The notes below the pieces were generated by a model. It worked only from the letters and a program-made list of their open reading frames with translations. It searched no databases and had not been told where the DNA came from. The translations under genes were made by a program, and so were the position numbers. Below are positions 8,806 to 17,153 of a stretch of 35,474 nucleotides of DNA, in pieces (the first letter of the stretch is position 1; every line of letters starts with the position of its first letter). The stretch covers positions 1 through 35,474 of the forward strand of contig WSMR01000005.1 of the NCBI GenBank assembly GCA_013316435.1, written 5' to 3'. The stretch is from Candidatus Saccharimonadota bacterium (lineage in GTDB: Bacteria > Patescibacteriota > Saccharimonadia > Saccharimonadales > Saccharimonadaceae).

Positions 8806-9570
8806 ATGGCAAAAAACGATGAAATTGGAGATTTCCTAAAACAAGAGCAGAAAGTGCTTTCTGAGCTCGAAAAAGATGATGTGGCGCGGGCGCGGGCATA
8901 CGCAAACGATTTGCTTAGAGGATTAAAGACCGTGCGAACTTATCCGCAAGGTGTGACAATTTTTGGTTCGGCACGATTTCCGCAGACAAATAAATATTGC
9001 AAGAAAGCACGTGAACTAGGGCAGCTGCTAGCACAAAATGGTCACACTGTGATTACGGGTGGCGGTCCAGGGATTATGGAAGCGGCTAGCCAAGGAGCGT
9101 TTGAATACGGCGGTCGCAGTATTGGACTTAATATTACCCTTGCGCACGAGCAGTTCCCGAACCCGTATCTAACCGACGTTTTGCAATTTCAATATTTCTT
9201 TGCACGCAAGGTTATGCTCGCGATGTCATCAAAAGTCTATGCGATGTTCCCAGGTGGTTTTGGTACGCTTGATGAACTTTCGGAAGTAATTGTTCTAATG
9301 CAGGAAAATAAAATGCCCAAAATGCCAGTTTTCCTGTTTGGCAAGAGTTACTGGCGACCATTAGTGCGTTTTGCAGAATCAAAAATGATTACTAATGGTG
9401 CAATTTCTAAGAAGGATTTGAAATTACTCTACGTAACGGATGATATTAAGGAAATTGTCAAAGCGGCTAATAAAATTGGCCATCCAAAGATCAAGACGAA
9501 TTTCTATGATGGCTTCCGGGCACAATCAGGAATTGATGAACTGCCGGAAGAAGATCGATTGATTAAGTAG
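8806..9570 (+). CDS. LOG-family (TIGR00730-type) protein
   Basis: VTIFGSARFP, VITGGGPGIMEAASQGAFE, MFPGGFGTLDELSEV. Confidence 0.9.
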   Translation: MAKNDEIGDFLKQEQKVLSELEKDDVARARAYANDLLRGLKTVRTYPQGVTIFGSARFPQTNKYCKKARELGQLLAQNGHTVITGGGPGIMEAASQGAFEYGGRSIGLNITLAHEQFPNPYLTDVLQFQYFFARKVMLAMSSKVYAMFPGGFGTLDELSEVIVLMQENKMPKMPVFLFGKSYWRPLVRFAESKMITNGAISKKDLKLLYVTDDIKEIVKAANKIGHPKIKTNFYDGFRAQSGIDELPEEDRLIK

Positions 9571-9587
9571 CGCGAAGGGGCTATAAT
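9559..9587 (+). promoter_or_regulatory. Promoter TTGATT-N17-TATAAT, -10 ends 9 nt before ATG
   Basis: TTGATTaagtagcgcgaaggggcTATAATacattatatATG. Confidence 0.6.
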
Positions 9588-9596
9588 ACATTATAT

Positions 9597-10271
9597 ATGA
9601 GCAGTGGAGGATCAAAAATTGGGCGCAGTCTCGATCGCTGGATCGACGAGTGCAAGATGGCAATTTCCGGGATGGTTCTTGCGACCAGCAAGATAGATTT
9701 TTGGCTCGGGTTTTTAATTTCTTTTGTGCTTTTTGGCACACTAATGAATTTACTGGATGGCGGTTTTGGTGTTTTTAGTACAATGTTCGCCCTGGGCACC
9801 GCTGCTAGCTTTAGAATTATTGGTGAAGCATTTTTGGCAATTTTTGGAGTTGGGAAAGCTTTTGGTGATTGGGCTTTGATGTTTACGGTAGTGCTCTTGC
9901 AAAGTATTTTGATTGGACTGATTGTTTTTGTATGGCTAGCCAAACGTCGCCAAAAGGAGTCTGCGGTGGCTGAAGTAGCTAAAAACGCTAATAATGTCCA
10001 GGATGCCGGGATTGCAACTGGTCTAGCAATTCTTGGGACTGGTTGCCCGACTTGTGGGACGAGTTTGCTGGCACCGGTACTTAGCTCTTTTGTGAGTTCG
10101 GGTAGTTATTTGATTGCTGGTGTGATTTCTTGGGGGTTGACAGTTGCAGCAGTAGTGTTAATTTTATTTGCCATCAAGCGCGTAGGGCGAGATGCCTATG
10201 CTATAGTTGCAAGTGAAAGATTTTTGCAGAAGAGAAAGGAAAAGCATGTCACAAGCCACACCAAAAAATGA
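9597..10271 (+). CDS. Multi-pass membrane protein with a CPTCGTS motif
   Basis: Several hydrophobic segments; GTGCPTCGTSLLAPVLSS; overlaps the start of the DsbA-like gene. Confidence 0.75.
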   Translation: MSSGGSKIGRSLDRWIDECKMAISGMVLATSKIDFWLGFLISFVLFGTLMNLLDGGFGVFSTMFALGTAASFRIIGEAFLAIFGVGKAFGDWALMFTVVLLQSILIGLIVFVWLAKRRQKESAVAEVAKNANNVQDAGIATGLAILGTGCPTCGTSLLAPVLSSFVSSGSYLIAGVISWGLTVAAVVLILFAIKRVGRDAYAIVASERFLQKRKEKHVTSHTKK

Positions 10272-10959
10272 AACCGCAGGTCGAATCGGTCGGATTGTTT
10301 TAATAGCTGGAATCGTCTTTTTGTTTCTTGTTATTTTTGTGATTAGTGTGACGTATAAATCTCCAGCTAGCGCAGATGTTTGGGATATGCGCACGACAAT
10401 TGGCAATCCTGAAGCAAAAAAGCATTATGTAATGTATACCGATTTGATGTGCCCATATTGCGATGTATTTTCGCGTGCGATTATGGACCATCAAGACGAA
10501 TTTGAGCAATTCCTAGCAGATAACGATGTGCTATTTGAGATTCGTTTGACAGACATGCTATACTATGGCGCAGGTAGTGGGATGTCGCTAGATGCAGCTG
10601 AGGCGGCGCAGTGTGCAATTCGTGAAGATCGTTTTTGGGATTATTATCATGCGGCACTGAAGTCGCTATACGATGATTATCACTCCAAAGGTATTGGTAG
10701 TAGCAAAACCGCTACACCAATCAAAGATATGTCGGAAGATTATTGGCTGGAAATTGGGCTCGAAGCTGGAATTGGTGGGGACTTTGAAGATTGTGTCAAA
10801 AATCACGAAACTGCCGCCGAAGTTGAAGAGATTACTATGAAAGCCTCGCAATTTGCCGAGGGGATGCCAACTTTTACATTTGAGAAATTTAAGACTTCGG
10901 GTTTCAGTGATACATGGGGCTGGGAAGAAGCCAAAGATTTTCTTGAAGCTGGGCTCTAG
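10246..10959 (+). CDS. DsbA-like thioredoxin-fold protein, membrane anchored
   Basis: N-terminal TM, DLMCPYCDVFSRAI redox motif, C-terminal EGMPTFTFEKF (cis-Pro region). Start at 10246 has AGAAAGGAAAAGC before it. Confidence 0.85.
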   Translation: MSQATPKNETAGRIGRIVLIAGIVFLFLVIFVISVTYKSPASADVWDMRTTIGNPEAKKHYVMYTDLMCPYCDVFSRAIMDHQDEFEQFLADNDVLFEIRLTDMLYYGAGSGMSLDAAEAAQCAIREDRFWDYYHAALKSLYDDYHSKGIGSSKTATPIKDMSEDYWLEIGLEAGIGGDFEDCVKNHETAAEVEEITMKASQFAEGMPTFTFEKFKTSGFSDTWGWEEAKDFLEAGL

Positions 10960-11012
10960 GAGCTAGAATTCTGGGATCAAAATTTAAAATCTCGAGCCCC
11001 CAGTGGCGATAG

Positions 11013-12317
11013 TCAGAAACTACGGGTCTCTTTTTCGCCAGTTTCAAGGTTTTTAAGTTCATACTTGCGACTTTTAGCCTCGTTCTCACCAATTACAGTA
11101 GCAAAATTTGCAATTTTGCTTGCGTATTTGAGCCGATCGCCCAATTTTTTATTACTTACGATTACGTCGACTTTTTGCTCAGTTTTACGTAGATCATTCG
11201 CTAGCTCCTCAGAGAGAGCAAGCTCATTATTACTGAATGGAATCACGCAGACGTCGATTGGCTTTGCTTCTGCTAAGTTAATTAACTGATAATTTTGCAG
11301 GATCCAAAAGAGTCTTGTCAAACCGATTGAGCCGCCCACGCCTGGGAATTTTTGATCAGTATAATTGCTAGCGAGATTTTCATAGCGACCGCCGCTACAG
11401 AGCGACCCAATCTCGCGGTGGCCATTTGCAAAGGTTTCAAAAACCGTGCCGGTATAATAATCCAGTCCACGTACAATCAACATGTCGGCTTCTACTTGGA
11501 TCGAATCATTTTGACCGATCTTGAGTTCAAGCAGCTTCATTACTTCGGTAAGTTCAATGACGCCGGTCTTGAATTGCTCATTACTGCAATCAAGAGCCTC
11601 CAACTGCGGTCGAACCTCATCAATAGAACCCGAAATATTCATGAACGTTGTTATTTTTACAATATCTTCCTCATTCAACCCTAATTCTTGAAGTGCTGAG
11701 ATAGTTTTTTCTCGCGGGACTTTTTCGGCGTGGTCAATAATCGAGAAAATATCTTCGGCATTTCCTTCTAGCTCTAAAGATGAAATCAAACCACCGAGCA
11801 ATTTGCGATTACTAACACGTACAACTAAATTCGAAAGTGGGAGAATTTTCACCGCCTCCACGAGCGTAGCAATCACTTCAGCGTCGTAATAAATTGGCAA
11901 ACTATTTCGTCCAATAATATCAACATCACACTGATAAAATTCGCGGTAGCGTCCTTTTTGCGGCCGTTCACCCCGAAAATTACGACCGATTTGGGTAACT
12001 TTAAAAGGAAAGGCTAAATCACTTTCGTGCTCGACTACGTAGCGTGCTAGCGGTACTGTGTGATCAAACCTGAGAGCCTGGTCTGCCGACTCGGCATCTT
12101 CGGTAGTTTTGACAACTTTATAAATCTGCTTTTCGGTATCTCCGCCGGCTTTGGCGAGCAAAATTTCGGTACGATCAATTGTTGGAGTTTCAATACTTTG
12201 AAAGCCGTGGGCATGGAACTCGTTTAGGAAACCGTTTTTGAAACGGTCAAATTCACTTTGTAAGTTTGGCAGTAGTTCTTGCATTCCGCCGAGCGGCGCT
12301 GTATTGATTTTTTTCAT
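11013..12317 (-). CDS. hisS: Histidine--tRNA ligase
   Basis: MQELLPN, RFDHTVPLARYV, IGRNFRGERPQKGRYREFYQCDVDIIG, VRGLDYYTGTVFE, GGRYENL. Start at MKKINTAPLGG (12317), not the listed 12392. Confidence 0.95.
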   Translation of the reverse strand: MKKINTAPLGGMQELLPNLQSEFDRFKNGFLNEFHAHGFQSIETPTIDRTEILLAKAGGDTEKQIYKVVKTTEDAESADQALRFDHTVPLARYVVEHESDLAFPFKVTQIGRNFRGERPQKGRYREFYQCDVDIIGRNSLPIYYDAEVIATLVEAVKILPLSNLVVRVSNRKLLGGLISSLELEGNAEDIFSIIDHAEKVPREKTISALQELGLNEEDIVKITTFMNISGSIDEVRPQLEALDCSNEQFKTGVIELTEVMKLLELKIGQNDSIQVEADMLIVRGLDYYTGTVFETFANGHREIGSLCSGGRYENLASNYTDQKFPGVGGSIGLTRLFWILQNYQLINLAEAKPIDVCVIPFSNNELALSEELANDLRKTEQKVDVIVSNKKLGDRLKYASKIANFATVIGENEAKSRKYELKNLETGEKETRSF

Positions 12318-12324
12318 GTTTTCT

Positions 12325-12330
12325 ATTATA
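12325..12330 (-). promoter_or_regulatory. Extended -10 (TGgTATAAT) of hisS, 7 nt before ATG
   Basis: Reverse complement: ctatgTGGTATAATagaaaacATGAAA. Confidence 0.6.
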
Positions 12331-12368
12331 CCACATAGACTGTAGCTAGAACCATGGAGGCACCGACC

Positions 12369-12417
12369 AAAAAACCAGCGCTTCGTCGCCAACCTGCGGT
12401 TAGCTCTAAAGCGCTGG
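12369..12417 (-). terminator. Intrinsic terminator of tRNA-Cys; its stem includes the encoded CCA
   Basis: Minus strand: CCAGCGCTT...AAGCGCTGGTTTTTT. Confidence 0.75.
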
Positions 12418-12488
12418 AGGCACCGACCGGAATTGAACCGGTGTACGCGGTTTTGCAGACCGCTGCGTCACCACTCCGCCACAGTGCC
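12415..12488 (-). tRNA. tRNA-Cys (GCA), CCA encoded
   Basis: GGCACTGTGGCGGAGTGGTGACGCAGCGGTCTGCAAAACCGCGTACACCGGTTCAATTCCGGTCGGTGCCTCCA; 7-bp acceptor stem, anticodon GCA, U73. Confidence 0.95.
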
Positions 12489-12596
12489 ATAGAACCATTT
12501 TAGCATATCTAAGTCTTTTAGCCAAAATCCGTACCTAATTCTAAATTTTCAGGGTATGTTATTATTGTTTTTAGAACTACTAGAAAAGGAGCACGC

Positions 12597-13004
12597 ATGC
12601 AAGAAGTATTTGATTATCTAAAAGCTTTGGAAGTTAATTTCTTGGCAACCCGAACGAAAAACGGCGTGAGCTGTCGACCATTTGGTGATCCAGTTAAGTT
12701 TAACGAGAAAATTTACATGTTAACTCTAGCACATAAAGAAGTCGCAAAACAGCTTGCGAACGATAATCATATTTGCATCGTGGCATATAATCCTGAAAAG
12801 GGGAATTGGTTACGAATTTTTTGCGAAGCAGCTGATGATAGTGAGAATACGGCCGTCAAACAGGCGATTATTGATGAATTTGATTGGGCGGCTGAGGCTG
12901 GATATACGCTCGATAACCCGGACTTCAAATGCTATTACCTTGTAAACGCAAAAGCGGAGATTCGCGACTGTGATGGAGAGGTTTTGACGAGCTATGAATT
13001 TTAA
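12597..13004 (+). CDS. Pyridoxamine 5'-phosphate oxidase-like FMN-binding protein
   Basis: LKALEVNFLATRTKNGVSCRPFGDPVKFNEKIYMLT... layout; SD AAGGAG. Confidence 0.75.
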   Translation: MQEVFDYLKALEVNFLATRTKNGVSCRPFGDPVKFNEKIYMLTLAHKEVAKQLANDNHICIVAYNPEKGNWLRIFCEAADDSENTAVKQAIIDEFDWAAEAGYTLDNPDFKCYYLVNAKAEIRDCDGEVLTSYEF

Positions 13005-13013
13005 CTCCTCGCC

Positions 13014-13307
13014 TCACCCCTCCCGTACCACACAGCGAACGGCAAGACCGTTTCCGCGGTAATGGTTATGCTGAGGGAGGACATTCGTCGGGTACGTACT
13101 CAAGTAATGACCGTGCGTAGCAGAACCAGCAGTAGTAGACCACCAGTAGCCACTTGTGACGCGTTCGTTGATGTCGCCATACGAGCGATCGTAGCCGCCC
13201 GTACGGAGAAAGTTGAAAATCGCTGCTAGTCCCTTGAGCCCATCATATGCTGTAACTTTTACAACAATTTCGACTACAAGTTCACCAAAATCGAGAATTT
13301 TTATTGA
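13014..13307 (-). pseudogene. C-terminal remnant of a FISUMP-like surface protein
   Basis: Open frame without start, ending ...DGLKGLAAIFNFLRTGGYDRSYGDINERVTSGYWWSTTAGSATHGHYLSTYPTNVLPQHNHYRGNGLAVRCVVREG*; absent from the ORF track. Confidence 0.65.
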
Positions 13308-13332
13308 CTTTTATACATAAGCGTGGTATAAT
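13304..13332 (+). promoter_or_regulatory. Promoter TTGACT-N17-TATAAT
   Basis: TTGACTtttatacataagcgtggTATAATagatatagatATG. Confidence 0.8.
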
Positions 13333-13342
13333 AGATATAGAT

Positions 13343-13891
13343 ATGGTGATTTGGGATTATTTCATGCGCAGAAAATGGCTTCTTCTTACTGTTTTGGCAG
13401 TGTTTTTGCTAAGCGGTACAGTGAGCGGTTATTTTTTGCGCAATTCCGATACTTTTGTAGTTGATAGTACGGTGCTTAATCAACCGAATGAGGTTGAAAC
13501 CACGGAGTCTAATATCGCTCGCGTGCGGGTCCCGATATTATCTGAAGAAGAGGCGAATGCAGTTTCGGTTGCTAAGGAAGAGGAGCCCGCAGTTGAGACC
13601 GTTGAGCTTGCTGATAGCACAAATAATCTAGAGGACAGCTCATCCTTGGATAACGTCATTGCAGCTGCGGAATCGGTAGCTGAACCAGCCGAGGTAGTTG
13701 AAGCTCCTCAGGAGAGCCCCAAAGAAGTCGACGTTCCTCTGACTGGAGATTCGCAAGCCGACATCAATGCGGCTTGGCGGAGCCTGTTTACGGCTTGGCA
13801 GCAAGCAACTTGGACGATTTTTGGTGTAATTACCGTAGCCTTGTTGATGGTTATACTGGCTCGCTATTCATTTTGGCGCAAACTCCGCTAA
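13343..13891 (+). CDS. Hypothetical membrane protein with two TM segments and an acidic linker
   Basis: MVIWDYFMRRKWLLLTVLAVFLLSG...TIFGVITVALLMVILARYSFWRKLR. The listed start 13304 lies in the -35. Confidence 0.65.
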   Translation: MVIWDYFMRRKWLLLTVLAVFLLSGTVSGYFLRNSDTFVVDSTVLNQPNEVETTESNIARVRVPILSEEEANAVSVAKEEEPAVETVELADSTNNLEDSSSLDNVIAAAESVAEPAEVVEAPQESPKEVDVPLTGDSQADINAAWRSLFTAWQQATWTIFGVITVALLMVILARYSFWRKLR

Positions 13892-13931
13892 GGCTCGTTT
13901 CGTCTTGCTATAGCTCTAGTACCGCCCCGCT

Positions 13932-15041
13932 TTAGTCTAATTTCGTGATTTTGCTAAAGTAGAATTTTTCGCCGGATTTTTTGAACTGATATTGGTAGCG
14001 GTTTAGGCGTTCTTTATATTCGTTAAAATCAGTTTGCTCAGCATCTTTGGCAACCGGACGAAATAAATCGTTGAAATTATAAAAACTGCGCTCGTCTTTA
14101 TCGTAAATTCCCGCTCGCGAAATCAGATAAATAACTTCGCCTTCTTGGTAAATACGCTCAATTTCTTCGATAATTTCACGATGTTGATTAAGGGCGCAGG
14201 TCTGATTTTTGGCTTCAAAAGTCTCGTTGGCACGCTGATAGCTAAAATTCAAACAGCCCGAGCTAAAATTACCAGCATAGAACTTGGCTGATTCACCAAA
14301 AAGTTCCGAGAATTTAGCTTTCAAAGTGTCAACTGAAACCGTGACGGTGTTATCTTTTGCAGAAACTGTCGATCCTTGAGCCTCGATGCCAGTACTTGCG
14401 GCAGTCGCTTGATCTCTTGCGACTTGACGATAAGCCATATTTAGCAAATACTCCGGTTTGATGTCGCTCAGTTTATAATCATCGCTATAGAGATAATAGG
14501 CTGAAACGCTATCGGCATTGAGATCGGTTTTTATTTGGTCAAGCAGATAGCTATAGTTCGCAAGATACCAATCATCGTCCTTGACCGGTTCGGCAGCGGG
14601 TGCTTCAGCTTCTTGTATCTCATTTGTATTAACAATGTTCGTACCCTCAATGCGATAGCCAAGGTTGTAGAGCAGATGCACGCTGTAGCCAAAACCGAGC
14701 ATAAGAATTATAATAATGACATCACGAAAGAAATTATTCCAACGTCGGCGACGGTTGGCGCGCTTCAACTGTTCGCTAAGCGTTGTCTGAAAAGTGTCGC
14801 TAATACTTTCTAGGAGTTCCTTCTGATTTGCGGCGATTTGCTCCTGCAGTGCCATAAAAGTGTCAAGATCGACGGTTTTTTTGCGCGTGCGCGTCGTCTT
14901 GGCTGCATCGGATTTCTTGGTTTTTACCTTGCTAACTTTTGTCGCTGAATTTGCGGTCTTGGTCACCTGAGTGCCTTTCTTGCCACGTTTAGTATTTTTT
15001 GTTACTTCTTCGCCCACCGTCATTTCTGTAGTATCTGACAT
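13932..15041 (-). CDS. Hypothetical single-TM protein with basic K/T-rich N-terminus
   Basis: MSDTTEMTVGEEVTKNTKRGKKG...RRRRWNNFFRDVIIIILMLGFGYSVHLLY; SD GAGAGGT; TGcTACAAT upstream. Confidence 0.75.
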   Translation of the reverse strand: MSDTTEMTVGEEVTKNTKRGKKGTQVTKTANSATKVSKVKTKKSDAAKTTRTRKKTVDLDTFMALQEQIAANQKELLESISDTFQTTLSEQLKRANRRRRWNNFFRDVIIIILMLGFGYSVHLLYNLGYRIEGTNIVNTNEIQEAEAPAAEPVKDDDWYLANYSYLLDQIKTDLNADSVSAYYLYSDDYKLSDIKPEYLLNMAYRQVARDQATAASTGIEAQGSTVSAKDNTVTVSVDTLKAKFSELFGESAKFYAGNFSSGCLNFSYQRANETFEAKNQTCALNQHREIIEEIERIYQEGEVIYLISRAGIYDKDERSFYNFNDLFRPVAKDAEQTDFNEYKERLNRYQYQFKKSGEKFYFSKITKLD

Positions 15042-15142
15042 ATTTACCTCTCTTTAATGTCTTCATTGTAGCATAAGGGTTACGGTTTTCAATAAAAATG
15101 CTTGCGATTTTCTTAAACCCTAAGGGCGAATCTCATGCATTC

Positions 15143-15171
15143 TTGACGATTTAGTGAAAAACGCTTATACT
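15143..15171 (+). promoter_or_regulatory. Promoter TTGACG-N17-TATACT
   Basis: TTGACGatttagtgaaaaacgctTATACT. Confidence 0.65.
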
Positions 15172-15200
15172 TAAATCAATAAATTACAAAGGAGTAATCA

Positions 15201-15581
15201 ATGGCTACAAAATCGACAAAAACTACCAAAGCGTCACGCTCAACCAAACCAGCAACAACCACCCGCAAGACCACGACAACTAGGACTCCGGCTCGCAAGA
15301 CCACTACGGCGCGCAGTGCGGCTATGGCTAGTACAGAGGCTCCGGACGGTGAATATCGACCAATCTCAATGTGGGGTTACTTTGGCTGGGAAATTGTTTA
15401 TGCAATTCCGGTAATCGGCTGGATTATTTGCGTTGGGCAGGCTTTCTGCGCAAATAATCGTAACTTGCGCAACTTTGCTCGTTCGCAATTTTGTTGGTTG
15501 ATTCTATGGCTGATTTGGATTTGCGTACTAGCTGGACTCGGCGTGTTTACAAGTCTGTTCACGGCGTTTGGTTGGATTTAA
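15201..15581 (+). CDS. Hypothetical membrane protein with T/K/R-rich N-terminus
   Basis: SD AAAGGAG; MATKSTKTTKASRSTKPATTTRKTTTT... then hydrophobic segments. Confidence 0.7.
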   Translation: MATKSTKTTKASRSTKPATTTRKTTTTRTPARKTTTARSAAMASTEAPDGEYRPISMWGYFGWEIVYAIPVIGWIICVGQAFCANNRNLRNFARSQFCWLILWLIWICVLAGLGVFTSLFTAFGWI

Positions 15582-15659
15582 CGCAGATCACAATTCCAGT
15601 CCAAGCTAGACAAATGTTACTAGTTTGCTATAATTAATCTATAAAATGAGGAGAAAATC

Positions 15660-16229
15660 ATGTCAATTGCATGGATTGTGATTTTGATTATTGTCGTAGT
15701 CTTGATCGTGGTGGTTTGGGGAACTTATAACAGTCTCGTGAAGCTGGACGAGCGGGTGAATGAGGCTTGGTCGGATATCACAGTACAGCTGAAGCGCCGT
15801 TCGGACTTGATTCCAAATTTGGTTGAGACCGTTAGGGGCTATGCCAAACACGAAACTGAAGCTATCAAAGCCGTTTCGGACGCTCGTGCCAAGATGATGG
15901 GTGCGCGTTCGGTTGAAGACACTGCAGAAGCGGACGGTTCGTTTGTCGGCGCTTTGTCGCGCCTGATGGCGGTTACGGAGTCGTACCCAGAACTAAAAGC
16001 GGACAAGAATTTCCAGCAGTTAAGTAGCGAGCTTACCGATACCGAAGACAAAATTCAGGCGGCGCGACGTTTTTATAATGCTGGCGCGAAGGAACTCAAT
16101 ACCAAGATCAAACTTTTCCCGTCAAATTTGATTAATAATTTGGTTGGTCACTTCAAAGCGCGAGACTACTTTGAGGTTTCCGAAGACGAAAAGGCCAAGA
16201 TTGCTAATGCTCCAGAGGTAAAATTCTAA
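15660..16229 (+). CDS. lemA: LemA family protein
   Basis: YNSLVKLDERVNEAWSDITVQLKRRSDLIPNLVETVRGYAKHE...RRFYNAGAKELNTKIKLFPSNL. Confidence 0.95.
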   Translation: MSIAWIVILIIVVVLIVVVWGTYNSLVKLDERVNEAWSDITVQLKRRSDLIPNLVETVRGYAKHETEAIKAVSDARAKMMGARSVEDTAEADGSFVGALSRLMAVTESYPELKADKNFQQLSSELTDTEDKIQAARRFYNAGAKELNTKIKLFPSNLINNLVGHFKARDYFEVSEDEKAKIANAPEVKF

Positions 16230-16232
16230 ATA

Positions 16233-16265
16233 GGGCGGGCGCAGCTAACCCCTGCGCTGCCTTTT
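16233..16265 (+). terminator. Terminator/attenuator between lemA and htpX
   Basis: GGCGGGCGCAGctaacccCTGCGCTGCCTTTT. Confidence 0.55.
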
Positions 16266-16274
16266 AGGTTGATT

Positions 16275-17153
16275 ATGTATAAACAAATTGCAGCAAATAA
16301 ACGAAACACCATATTCATTATGGGCTTTTTTGTGCTGATTGTCGGTGCGATTGGCTGGATAATTGCGTACTTTACGGAGGATTGGGCAGTTCTGATTTGG
16401 GTGTTTGTGATTGCGCTAGTTTATGCCATAATCCAATACTTCGCTTCGGCAAGTTTAGCCGTAGCGATGACCGGTGCCAAGCAGATTCAAAAGAAAGATA
16501 ACCCGCGTTTTTATAATACGGTCGAGAATCTCTCGATTGCAACTGGGCTGCCAATGCCAAAAGTTTATATTATTGATGATCCGGCGCCAAACGCCTTCGC
16601 TTCGGGGCGTGATCCTAAACATGCGGTCGTGGCAGCAACCACCGGCCTACTAGATATTATGGACAACAAAGAGCTGAATGCCGTAATGGCGCACGAGATG
16701 TCGCACGTCAAAAACTATGATATTCGAGTTTCTATGATTACTTTCGGTTTGGTTTGTTTGGTGGGGTATATTGCTGACCTTGGGTTTCGGATGATGTTTT
16801 ATACTAGTCGTCACGATGATGACGATAATAGTCCGATTGGCCTAATTGTAATGCTGCTAGTTTCAATTATCGCGCCAATTGCGGCGAGTCTAGCACAGCT
16901 AGCGGTTTCGCGCGAGCGTGAATATCTTGCTGATGCTTCAGCGGCGCAAATTACGCGCTATCCTGAGGGGATGATCTCAGCGCTGAAGAAGCTTGAAATT
17001 CATGGTCGCCCGATGCACCGTCAAAATCCTGCCACTGAGGCGATGTTCATCAATAGTCCGCTCAAAAAGGGTGCAATCAAGAATCTGTTTAGTACCCATC
17101 CATCTATAGAGAAGCGTATCGAAAGGCTTGAGCATGGCAAAACAAAGTTCTAA
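16275..17153 (+). CDS. htpX: M48-family HtpX-like membrane protease
   Basis: AVMAHEMSHVKNYDIR, SREREYLADASAAQITRYPEGM, FSTHPSIEKRIERL. Confidence 0.93.
   Translation: MYKQIAANKRNTIFIMGFFVLIVGAIGWIIAYFTEDWAVLIWVFVIALVYAIIQYFASASLAVAMTGAKQIQKKDNPRFYNTVENLSIATGLPMPKVYIIDDPAPNAFASGRDPKHAVVAATTGLLDIMDNKELNAVMAHEMSHVKNYDIRVSMITFGLVCLVGYIADLGFRMMFYTSRHDDDDNSPIGLIVMLLVSIIAPIAASLAQLAVSREREYLADASAAQITRYPEGMISALKKLEIHGRPMHRQNPATEAMFINSPLKKGAIKNLFSTHPSIEKRIERLEHGKTKF

Noticed and set aside
10960-11012. CTGGGAT...ATC...CCCAG between the convergent DsbA-like gene and hisS
   Set aside because: Weak, interrupted stem without a clear U-tract.
15055-15115. GGGTT...AACCC pairing upstream of 15201 as a terminator
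   Set aside because: Short stem with long loop and no clean T-tract; too weak to call.
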